From Clostridium zeae (GTDB lineage: Bacteria; Bacillota; Clostridia; Clostridiales; Clostridiaceae): DNA of 64,000 nt. The translations under genes and the position numbers were made by a program. Shown here piece by piece: positions 35,809 to 43,583 of the stretch. How positions within the stretch are numbered: the first letter of the stretch is position 1; each line of letters begins with the position of its first letter. A model generated the notes under the pieces. That model did not search any database. It saw only the letters and a program-made list of their open reading frames with translations, and was not told the DNA's origin. The stretch covers positions 1,192,396 to 1,256,395 of the forward strand of contig NZ_BMBA01000001.1 of the NCBI RefSeq assembly GCF_017312485.1. Reading direction: 5' to 3'.

Positions 35809-38034
35809 ATGAATACAGAAACTAATATAAATGAAATAGACATGCTTCTCTTAAAAATAAATGAAGTTAGATATAATAATCCTGAAAAAGCCATAAAGCT
35901 TTCATTAGAAGCCCTATCACTATCAGAAAGTATAAACTACGATTTAGGTACAGCAGCATCAAAGCATATGATTTCTAGCTGTTACTATACTATAGGAAAT
36001 TATGAAGAAGCTATAAGTTTGACCTTTGACTCTCTAGATTTTTTTATTAAAGAAAATATATATGATCTCCAATGGAGTTCTTACAATTTATTAGGCAACA
36101 CCTTTAGTGAGCTCGGTGATTATGAAAGAGGTATGGACTTCTATAATAATGCTGAAGAAGTAGCCTATTTAGTGGATGAGGGAAAGAAGTTTGACATTAA
36201 TTCATCAAAAGAGAAAGCAATGGTTCGTACATTAAACAATATTGCTGAAAACTATAAGCTTCTCAAAGCCTATGATGAGTCCTTAGAATACTGTAATAGA
36301 GCTTATGATATCGATAAAAATTATGATTTTCAATTTTCTAGAGGTGTTACAATTCTCAGCTTGGGAGAATTATATTATCTACTTCAAGAGTATGATAAAG
36401 CAAACGCCCTATCCTTTAGAGCACTAGAATATTTTAAAAAATATAATTATACATTAGGTCAACCAGAATGTTATAAACTTGCTGCCCTAACCTATTGGAA
36501 GAAGAATGATTTTGAAAAGGCAGATGAGTATTTTAATATCACAATAGATAGAATTGAAGCTCAATGTTCACCTTATAATGAAATAGATGTTTATATAAAT
36601 TATTATCAATATCTTAAGGATAGAAATGATTTAAAAAAATCATTAACTATTCTTCACAAGGCTTACGATCTATCTATAAAAAATAATTTTATAGAAAAGA
36701 TATCAGAGACAGCTTCTATTCTATCAATTTTTTATGCTGAACTTAAAGATTTTCAGACTGCTTTTAATTATTTTAATATGCATCTAGAGAACGAAAGAAT
36801 CAATGCGGCATATTTAAATAAACATAGAATAAACAATTTGAATATAAGTAAAAAAATCAAAAAAATTGAGATAGAAAAGAAAGAAATAATAGATAATAAT
36901 GAAAATCTTCAAAGAAAATCAGAATCTCTCCAAACGGTTGTAGAGAAATTATCTATAATAAGTGAATTAGGCCAAAAAATCACTTCAAACTTAGATTTAG
37001 ATTCTATTATCGATATTCTTTATTCGAGTATAAAAAACTTTATGGACTTAACATATTTGAGCATAGGCCTATACGACGAAGAAAACTCCGTAGTTAACTA
37101 CTTAGATGTAATTGAGCACGGTAAAAAGAAAAAAAAGAAAAGCACTAATGTTGAAAATCATTCAAACTTTACAAGCATATGTATTGAAACAGAGGACTTT
37201 GTAATCATAAATGATATGAACAAAGAATTTTCAAAATACATGAATAGTGAAACCTATAAAGCCGTTATGGATAAAGATCAGTACGAATTACAGTCTTTAA
37301 TTTTCTGCCCCCTTAAGGTGAATTCTAAGATAATTGGTGTTATGTCTATACAAAGTGAAGAAAAAAACTCTTTTACACCTTATCATGTAGAAATGGTTAA
37401 ATCACTGTCTTCATATGCTGCAATCGCTATAAACAACGCTATAAAATCAAAACAATTAGAGATGGAAATAGAGAAAACACATGCCGTTCAATTTGAACTA
37501 AAAAAATTAAACGAAAAATTATTATTTCTTTCTGAAAATGATAGTATGACTAAAATTCCTAATAGAAGAAAGCTTGATAAATATTTATATGAACTATGGG
37601 AAAAGCATGTACAAGAGAAAAAAGTTTTATCTCTAATAATTTTTGACATAGATAACTTTAAAGAGTATAACGACAACTATGGTCATATTGCCGGCGATAA
37701 ATGTATTGTTACCATAGCTAATATTCTTTCCAGTGTTAAAGATGAAAATTATTTTCCTGCAAGATATGGTGGAGATGAATTTGTAGTTGTATTACCTGAA
37801 TATAAACTAGAAAGAGCTTTAGACTTTGGCGAAAGCTTAAAGCAAAAAGTAGCTATAGCAAATATACCACATAAATTTTCAACAGTATCGGATAAAGTCA
37901 CATTATCAATCGGAATAACTTCATTAATTCCAAGCGCTGACCTAACTATCAATGAATTTATGAACAAAGCCGATGATGCTCTATACCTTGCTAAAAAAAG
38001 AGGAAAAAATCAGATAGCTAGTTTTATAAATTAA
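35809..38034 (+). CDS. Soluble TPR-GAF-GGDEF diguanylate cyclase
   Basis: This 741-residue protein lacks membrane segments. Residues 10-320 are tetratricopeptide-like repeats (for example YYTIGNYEEAISLTFDSLDF and LLKAYDESLEYCNRAYDIDKN). A coiled coil follows (about 335-380), then a GAF domain (about 385-545) and a C-terminal GGDEF domain with the intact catalytic motif RYGGDEF at about residues 652-658. It should make cyclic di-GMP. The product-inhibition RxxD site upstream of GGDEF is absent (DENYFPARYGGDEF). TPRs probably receive a protein signal and GAF a small ligand; both are inferred. It stands alone between its promoter and a terminator. Confidence 0.88.
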   Translation: MNTETNINEIDMLLLKINEVRYNNPEKAIKLSLEALSLSESINYDLGTAASKHMISSCYYTIGNYEEAISLTFDSLDFFIKENIYDLQWSSYNLLGNTFSELGDYERGMDFYNNAEEVAYLVDEGKKFDINSSKEKAMVRTLNNIAENYKLLKAYDESLEYCNRAYDIDKNYDFQFSRGVTILSLGELYYLLQEYDKANALSFRALEYFKKYNYTLGQPECYKLAALTYWKKNDFEKADEYFNITIDRIEAQCSPYNEIDVYINYYQYLKDRNDLKKSLTILHKAYDLSIKNNFIEKISETASILSIFYAELKDFQTAFNYFNMHLENERINAAYLNKHRINNLNISKKIKKIEIEKKEIIDNNENLQRKSESLQTVVEKLSIISELGQKITSNLDLDSIIDILYSSIKNFMDLTYLSIGLYDEENSVVNYLDVIEHGKKKKKKSTNVENHSNFTSICIETEDFVIINDMNKEFSKYMNSETYKAVMDKDQYELQSLIFCPLKVNSKIIGVMSIQSEEKNSFTPYHVEMVKSLSSYAAIAINNAIKSKQLEMEIEKTHAVQFELKKLNEKLLFLSENDSMTKIPNRRKLDKYLYELWEKHVQEKKVLSLIIFDIDNFKEYNDNYGHIAGDKCIVTIANILSSVKDENYFPARYGGDEFVVVLPEYKLERALDFGESLKQKVAIANIPHKFSTVSDKVTLSIGITSLIPSADLTINEFMNKADDALYLAKKRGKNQIASFIN

Positions 38035-38075
38035 AATAATACTATAAGGATAACTTAGTAGCTTGCATTATATTT

Positions 38076-38117
38076 AAAGACACTAATCAAGTAAAATTAA
38101 ACTTGGTTAGTGTCTTT
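38076..38117 (+). terminator. Terminator-like hairpin after the diguanylate cyclase gene
   Basis: AAAGACACTAATCAAGT (38076-38092) pairs with ACTTGGTTAGTGTCTTT (38101-38117), a 17-pair stem with one G-U/mismatch. The T-tail is short. It is 40 bases past the stop codon. Confidence 0.75.
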
Positions 38118-38316
38118 ATCATTGCATCTTATGTTATTCTTAACATTAAATCCAATTATAAATCAACACTTAATCGTTGTGCTAAAATCAAATTCCCTAT
38201 CATTTTTACATTAATTAATTATTTTTGTTACAAAAGGCTTGATATTACTGTTACCTTGGTTTATAATTATACACAGGAACACTTATATTGTTGTGTTCTT
38301 TTCCCTAACCTTATCT

Positions 38317-38339
38317 GGACACCGCTACACGCAGTGTCC
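38317..38339. other. GC-rich hairpin in a non-coding gap
   Basis: GGACAC (38317-38322) and GTGTCC (38334-38339) form a six-pair stem, followed by CCCCC and a T-rich run. It stands out from the AT-rich gap 38035-38617, in which I see no gene. A smaller AGGAACAC/GTGTTCTT repeat is just upstream. The function is unknown. Confidence 0.4.
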
Positions 38340-38444
38340 CCCCTTACTTTTTTATATAGCCTCTCTATCTAAGTCATATAATTTTATAAATTACACTACT
38401 GAATAAAAATCCTACTCTTTCCCATTAAATTAAAATACATAATA

Positions 38445-38491
38445 AAAAACACTCCTTCAGTTGTTTTCATACAACCTTTAAGAGTGTTTTT
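38445..38491 (-). terminator. Terminator-type hairpin downstream of yebC
   Basis: AAAAACACTC and GAGTGTTTTT pair around an inner GTTG/CAAC stem, with a T-run on the minus strand. It lies about 130 bases past the yebC stop. Confidence 0.75.
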
Positions 38492-38617
38492 ATTATATCC
38501 TCATGAAGCAGATCCTTTAAACTATGTGATTATTTTGACCTATATAGCAGCCAAAAATCACCTTTCAATTAATAAAAGAATCCTCTAAACCATTGAAAAT
38601 ACTAAATCAACAGCCTA

Positions 38618-39358
38618 CTATCCTTCCCATCCTTCAGGGAACTCAGCATTGTGATAAACGTTCTGAACGTCATCGTCATCTTCTAATTGGTCAAGCATCT
38701 TTTGGAACTTAACTGACGTTTCTTGGTCTATTGCTGTGTATGTATCTGCAACTGCTTTAATATCAGCTTCTAAGAATTCTAACCCGTTTGATTCTAAAGT
38801 TTCTCTTACTGAACCAAACTCTTCAGGTGAAGTGGTTATAACAAACACCTCATCTTCAGCTGAAAAATCCTCAGCACCTGCATCTAAAGCCATCATCATT
38901 AATTCGTCTTCATCCACTGAATCTGATTTTTCTATTACGATTTCACCTTTCTTTTGGAACATAAAGCTTACGCATCCTAATGCACCCATATTTCCACCTT
39001 GTTTTGTGAAAGCGTGTCTTACATTACCAGCAGTTCTGTTTTTGTTGTCAGTTAACGTTTCTACTATAACTGCTACTCCTGATGGACCATATCCTTCATA
39101 AACGATTTCTTCATATGTAACTGTATCAGCTTCACCAGCAGCTTTCTTTATTGCTCTTTGTATATTATCATTAGGCATGTTTGCAGCTTTTGCTTTAGCT
39201 ACAACATCTCTAAGCTTTGAATTTGTATCAAGATTTGCTCCACCATTTTTTATTGCCATTGCAAGTTCTTTACCTATCTTTGTAAAAACCTTACCTCTTC
39301 TAGAATCAACTTTACCTTTTTTTGCTTGTATATTATGCCATTTTGAATGTCCTGACAT
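38618..39358 (-). CDS. YebC/PmpR-family regulator or translation factor
   Basis: This 246-residue protein starts [25 protein letters not shown], the hallmark of the YebC/TACO1 family, and contains [24 protein letters not shown]. Members were first described as DNA-binding regulators; recent work assigns some a role in ribosome stalling relief at polyproline-like sequences. Which applies here is undetermined. The gene is monocistronic with a good AGGAGGA ribosome site. Confidence 0.93.
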   Translation of the reverse strand: MSGHSKWHNIQAKKGKVDSRRGKVFTKIGKELAMAIKNGGANLDTNSKLRDVVAKAKAANMPNDNIQRAIKKAAGEADTVTYEEIVYEGYGPSGVAVIVETLTDNKNRTAGNVRHAFTKQGGNMGALGCVSFMFQKKGEIVIEKSDSVDEDELMMMALDAGAEDFSAEDEVFVITTSPEEFGSVRETLESNGLEFLEADIKAVADTYTAIDQETSVKFQKMLDQLEDDDDVQNVYHNAEFPEGWEG

Positions 39359-39533
39359 TATTGTTCCTCCTAACCATCATATGAATACAATAAATTCCTA
39401 AATATTATATCATAGCCATTTTTCATATTCAACTTATCAAACTCTCGACTAGCGCTAAATATACCCATTTAAGCCAATCTAAACATTTTGAGCTACATTA
39501 AGTTATTAATATTCAATGCAATTACTTATAAAC

Positions 39534-40181
39534 TTATATTTCTTTAAAAAGTCTATTATCTTGCCTAAAATATAATCCTTCTTCATCCTCAAAAATGATT
39601 ACTTTTCCGTTAGTTTGTTCCGTCATACTTTGTTTAATTATTTCACTTTCTTGCTTCTCAGCCAAAATATATAGATCTACTACATCTGTATAATCTATAT
39701 TTTCGATATGCCATTGGTTTTGGCCGCATATATACTGGACCTTCCCTAACAAATCGTATTCTAATGTGATATTGATTCTTACGCCTATTACCTTATCCAC
39801 TATTCCAGCAGCTTTTATAGCCACAGCCGCACCTTTTGTATATGCTCTTGTGAGTCCTCCTGCGCCTAAAAGAATTCCTCCGAAATATCGAGTTACTACT
39901 ACAGTACAATCTGTAATTTCATTTTTCTTTATAACTTCAAGAATAGGGATTCCTGCTGTTCCTTGAGGTTCTCCATCATCACTATATCTTTGTATATTCA
40001 TATTTTGTCCAACTATATAAGCATAACAATTATGAGTAGCATCCTTATGTTTATTCTTTATCTCAGCAACAAAGGCCTTTGCTTCTCCTTCTGATTCTGT
40101 TCTTTTAATGTATCCAATAAACTCTGATTTTTTTTCATCAAAGCTATCTTCTCCGTAACCTTTAATCGTTAGGTACGCCAT
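39534..40181 (-). CDS. YigZ/IMPACT-family protein
   Basis: This 215-residue protein of UPF0029/IMPACT type has SEFIGYIKRTESEGEAKAFVAEIKNKHKDATHNCYAYIVG and YSDDGEPQGTAGIPILEVIKKNEITDCTVVVTRYFGGILLGAGGLTRAY, followed by a small C-terminal DUF1949 domain. Eukaryotic IMPACT regulates GCN2; bacterial members have no firm function. ATG 40181 is chosen because GAGGAGG lies nine bases upstream. An earlier in-frame start at 40208 lacks such a site. It overlaps the end of the MocR gene by 20 bases, suggesting coupled translation. Confidence 0.88.
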   Translation of the reverse strand: MAYLTIKGYGEDSFDEKKSEFIGYIKRTESEGEAKAFVAEIKNKHKDATHNCYAYIVGQNMNIQRYSDDGEPQGTAGIPILEVIKKNEITDCTVVVTRYFGGILLGAGGLTRAYTKGAAVAIKAAGIVDKVIGVRINITLEYDLLGKVQYICGQNQWHIENIDYTDVVDLYILAEKQESEIIKQSMTEQTNGKVIIFEDEEGLYFRQDNRLFKEI

Positions 40182-41598
40182 AAACTTTAGCCTCCTCTGA
40201 TAGTGCACTAGAAATTATATCTATACCTTTTTTTATCTTATCACAGTCAGTTTGAGAAAAACCTATTTTAAAATATCTTTCTCCTTCTTTTGAATGTTTA
40301 TAAAACATAACACCAGGGGTTATCAGTATGCCTTTTTCTCTCAGTTTATAAAACAATTCTATAGAATTTATTTGTATGCTCTCACTAAGTTTAAGATAAA
40401 AATGTAAACCTCCACCTGGAGGATCAAATTCTACTCTTTCATTTAATTTATTTTGAATCTCTGTTTTCATAAAGTCATATCTTTCTTTATATTGCACATT
40501 CAAAAGTTTAATATGTTCAACCCAATACTCTCTTTCCATATACATTTCAAGAGCCCTTTGCATAAGGGAAGACGTGGATATATCCGTATTGACCTTTGAG
40601 TTCTGTACAGAATCCTTAAATATCCTAGGACATACTAAATAGCCAATCCTTATTCCTGGTAAAAATATCTTAGAAAAGCTCTTTATATATATTACACGAT
40701 CATTTTTATCATAAGATTTCATAGAAGAATACTTAGTGCTTTCATCATATATAAGCTCAGATAAATAATCGTCTTCAATAATATAAAAATCATGTTCTTC
40801 TGCTAGTTTTAGGAGTTCTTCTTTTTTATAATCCGAATAGCTTACAGTAGAAGGGTTTTGAAAATAACTCATAAAATAAAAGCATTTGATCTTATTCTTT
40901 TTTAGTATTTTTTTCAGTGCCTCTAAGTCCACACCATCTTTCTCTATTGGCACTTCAAATATATTTGCTTTTCTTGACTTGAATACAGAAAGTGCTCCAC
41001 TATAAGTAGGCTTTTCAACAATGATATTATCATTTACATTGATAAGTGCTTTTGAAACTATATCTATTCCTTGCTGTGCTCCAGAAACTATAAGTATATC
41101 ATCAAAATCTAATTTATTATCCCAAAACTTTTCATTTATTCTCTCTCTTAACTTTTCATAACCTAAAACATCTTGATATATTAAAGCTTCTGCACCATCT
41201 CTATCAAGAACATCATTTAAAACCGCTTTCAAATCAGCCACAGGAAAAAAATCTGCAGAGGTTGTCTCTCCTGTAAAATCTATAACATCACTAAGTCTCC
41301 CACTACTAAGCTTTTTAAAGGTAATAGAGTAACTCTTCTTAAATCCTTTTATGCTATCTCTTCTCTTAGCATAAGTCCCACTACCAATTTTTTGATTAGC
41401 ATAACCTTCTGCTTGTAGTTTTTTATAAGCATTAATTATAGTAACTTTATTTAATTTTAAAAAATCTGCTAATTCTCTTATTGATGGAAGCTTTTCACCA
41501 TCTTCAATTTGATTTTTATCAATTAAACTTTTTATATGTGCATATAATTGAATATATTTATTAAGTTCATCATTAAATTTCAATCTATATTTATCCAT
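40162..41598 (-). CDS. MocR/PdxR-family regulator (GntR HTH fused to aminotransferase fold)
   Basis: This 478-residue protein has a GntR winged helix at residues 15-80 (LPSIRELADFLKLNKVTIINAYKKLQAEGYANQKIGSGTYA) and a class I aminotransferase domain, including SGAQQGIDIVSKAL, IIEDDYLSELIYD and the PLP-lysine segment YIKSFSKIFLPGIRIGYL. MocR proteins bind PLP and often control vitamin B6 or amino-acid genes. No pdx gene is nearby, so the target is unknown. The only downstream partner is yigZ. Confidence 0.88.
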   Translation of the reverse strand: MDKYRLKFNDELNKYIQLYAHIKSLIDKNQIEDGEKLPSIRELADFLKLNKVTIINAYKKLQAEGYANQKIGSGTYAKRRDSIKGFKKSYSITFKKLSSGRLSDVIDFTGETTSADFFPVADLKAVLNDVLDRDGAEALIYQDVLGYEKLRERINEKFWDNKLDFDDILIVSGAQQGIDIVSKALINVNDNIIVEKPTYSGALSVFKSRKANIFEVPIEKDGVDLEALKKILKKNKIKCFYFMSYFQNPSTVSYSDYKKEELLKLAEEHDFYIIEDDYLSELIYDESTKYSSMKSYDKNDRVIYIKSFSKIFLPGIRIGYLVCPRIFKDSVQNSKVNTDISTSSLMQRALEMYMEREYWVEHIKLLNVQYKERYDFMKTEIQNKLNERVEFDPPGGGLHFYLKLSESIQINSIELFYKLREKGILITPGVMFYKHSKEGERYFKIGFSQTDCDKIKKGIDIISSALSEEAKVYGVPND

Positions 41599-41641
41599 AA
41601 TATTCCCCTAAACTAATAGGCATCCCTATATATGAATACCT

Positions 41642-42535
41642 TTAGCAATATACATTTTCCTCACCTATTAAGTTTCCAGAAAGACTTTTTATACTTCTAA
41701 AATCTTTTCTTATTATTTTCCTAGATGATAATTCTTTTAAGATATCTTCCATATGTATATTAAATCCTTTAAAAAACACATCTAATTTTATCTCTTCAGC
41801 ACTCATAAAGTCTTTATGTTCTCTAAAGTATTTTATTAAAGCACTGCAGCAGCTTCTAATATTTTTTTCTAAAAAATCTTCAACAAATTTTAAAGCGCCA
41901 TGTATAGCCTCTTCCAAGTCATCAGATTCATTAACAAGTTTGTCTAAAATAAAGTGAAAGTTATCATCTAAATTTATAGCAACGCTTACAACATCTTTGC
42001 TTACTAAGTAACCATTAAAGTTTAGAAATAAGCTTGCAAAATTTTCAACAGTTCTCATGCAGGCTAAATAAGCTGATTTTATATTGTTATTAGCAATTAA
42101 TTTCTTACAGTGACTTATATCTTTTAGTATATCTCCTAGATAAACTAAATTCCATTTTTCTCTTTCACTATCGTTTATATATCTAAAGCTATTAAAAACA
42201 TTTGTTATGTACTCATTCTTCGAGAATATTAATTTAGAGGATATTAGTATTCTATGCATATATCCTCCAATAACATTATTTTCATAAAAATTCAAAAAAT
42301 TTTCCTTATTTAATAGTTTCATATGTACTGAAATACCATTTTCTTCAGTATAAATATTTCTTATACTCTCTTGCTGTTCCTTCACTATCACGAAGATATC
42401 AATATCTGACCCTTCCCAAAGGTCACCGGTGACCATGCTTCCAAAAGCCATAACAGCTAGAATATCTTCATTTTTTCTTAATCTATCAATAACAGAGTTA
42501 AAAACCTTCTGGTATCTCAAAATTTCATTTGTCAT
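41642..42535 (-). CDS. Nucleotidyltransferase-domain protein with helical C-terminal region
   Basis: This 297-residue protein begins with a Pol-beta-type minimal nucleotidyltransferase domain. The motif GSMVTGDLWEGSDIDIFVIV (about residues 32-51) supplies the GS and DxD metal-binding residues. The middle (about 125-230) is helical and HEPN/substrate-binding-like, with KSAYLACMRTVENFASLFLNFNG. A winged-helix-like tail (SAEEIKLDVFFKGFNIHMEDILKELSSRKIIRKD) may follow. It could modify an antibiotic, a nucleotide or a protein. No cognate partner gene is evident, and the neighbours are a MocR regulator and a zinc-ribbon protein. Confidence 0.7.
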   Translation of the reverse strand: MTNEILRYQKVFNSVIDRLRKNEDILAVMAFGSMVTGDLWEGSDIDIFVIVKEQQESIRNIYTEENGISVHMKLLNKENFLNFYENNVIGGYMHRILISSKLIFSKNEYITNVFNSFRYINDSEREKWNLVYLGDILKDISHCKKLIANNNIKSAYLACMRTVENFASLFLNFNGYLVSKDVVSVAINLDDNFHFILDKLVNESDDLEEAIHGALKFVEDFLEKNIRSCCSALIKYFREHKDFMSAEEIKLDVFFKGFNIHMEDILKELSSRKIIRKDFRSIKSLSGNLIGEENVYC

Positions 42536-42647
42536 ATATATTAGCCCCCAATATATAATTTTTGAATATATCTTCTATAAATTATTTCAGTACTTATTAT
42601 ACTATGAAACATAAAACTTCACCATAATAAAGTAACACTGCAAATTG

Positions 42648-42869
42648 TTATATGTATAAGCTTTTTATTCCAACATTTTTTAATTTCTTGCATTTATCAC
42701 ATTGAAACACATGTCGGCAATCTCCATTTTCATATTCTACCTCATCTTCAGGTGCGTAAGAGTCTCTAAATTCCTGTACTCTTCCTTTGTCTTCCATCTC
42801 ACCTCCACATACTGAACATGTGATTTTTATATCTGACAAACTGTTACATAAAGGACAAATTCTTTCCAT
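42648..42869 (-). CDS. Small zinc-ribbon protein, unknown function
   Basis: This 73-residue protein has three CxxC pairs (CPLC, CSVC, CDKC) plus further Cys/His residues, forming one or two zinc ribbons, with an acidic middle. ATG 42869 is used because GGAGGG lies nine bases upstream. A TTG 15 bases earlier overlaps that site. I do not recognise a named family. Confidence 0.7.
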   Translation of the reverse strand: MERICPLCNSLSDIKITCSVCGGEMEDKGRVQEFRDSYAPEDEVEYENGDCRHVFQCDKCKKLKNVGIKSLYI

Positions 42870-42921
42870 AATAAATCCCTCCAAAAGTTTATATTATAAT
42901 ATAAACCTTAATTTTGGAGGG

Positions 42922-43506
42922 TTATTCATACGGATCTATATTTTTCGCAAAAAATCTTACTCTTGTTTTTACTAAACCCCATAGTTCATCGGCTTCATCT
43001 AGTATATCCACTGATAAATCTAGAGCTTTTTTAACATCTCTTTTTTTACCATAATTATTAGCTTGAATAAGGTTAGACATACCAGCAAAGTTTTGGGCTG
43101 TAGTACTAAGCTCCCAAATTAAATCGACCAGAGGTTTGAGTTTTCTATCAAAGTATATCTTTTCCAGTTCATTAACCTGAAGTGATTGTGTGGCTGTTTT
43201 TAGCTCATCAGTTTTAGCAATTACATCTCCAGCCAGCAAATAGTTACTAGCAGTTTTAGGGATAGTATCTGAACCATTTCCTGATGAGCTTTTTTGTTTG
43301 TCAGCAGCAGTTTGTAATTGATATAGGGCACTGCTTGGATTTGGTCCCTGACCAGTAGCTGGGTATGTTCCCACTCCTTGATTGATAAATCTATCACCAG
43401 TATCCTTCGACTCATCAATTTCTTCTGTTTCCTCGTCATCAGAACTATTATTTTCTTGAAACTCTTTATCCTTTTCTTTACCCTTTTCTTTACCCTTTTC
43501 ATCCAT
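42922..43506 (-). CDS. Hypothetical protein with acidic low-complexity N-terminus
   Basis: This protein of about 194 residues starts with a repetitive, highly charged segment (DEKGKEKGKEKDKEF, then an acidic SDDEETEEIDESKD). It continues with a Gly/Pro/Ser/Gln-rich linker and a predicted helical C-terminal domain (about residues 105-194, ending FFAKNIDPYE). The DNA for the lysine repeat is a short tandem repeat around 43470-43500. No signal peptide or membrane helix is visible, and no family is recognised. The start is uncertain: ATG 43506, or TTG 43518, with only a weak GAGAG site. Confidence 0.6.
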   Translation of the reverse strand: MDEKGKEKGKEKDKEFQENNSSDDEETEEIDESKDTGDRFINQGVGTYPATGQGPNPSSALYQLQTAADKQKSSSGNGSDTIPKTASNYLLAGDVIAKTDELKTATQSLQVNELEKIYFDRKLKPLVDLIWELSTTAQNFAGMSNLIQANNYGKKRDVKKALDLSVDILDEADELWGLVKTRVRFFAKNIDPYE

Positions 43507-43583
43507 ATTGATATTCAACTCTCGATATTAGTCATATATATTTATATTAGAAAAAGAGTTATTTTATTCAATCGCGAAAAAAG

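Noticed and set aside
38103-38372. 89-codon frame in the gap after the diguanylate cyclase gene
   Set aside because: It begins inside a terminator hairpin, lacks a ribosome site, and its translation looks like random AT-rich sequence with no family resemblance.
43221-43502. 93-codon minus-strand frame overlapping the hypothetical gene at 42922-43506
   Set aside because: Its lysine-rich start is the same tandem repeat read in another frame. The longer frame has better composition and a helical C-terminal domain.
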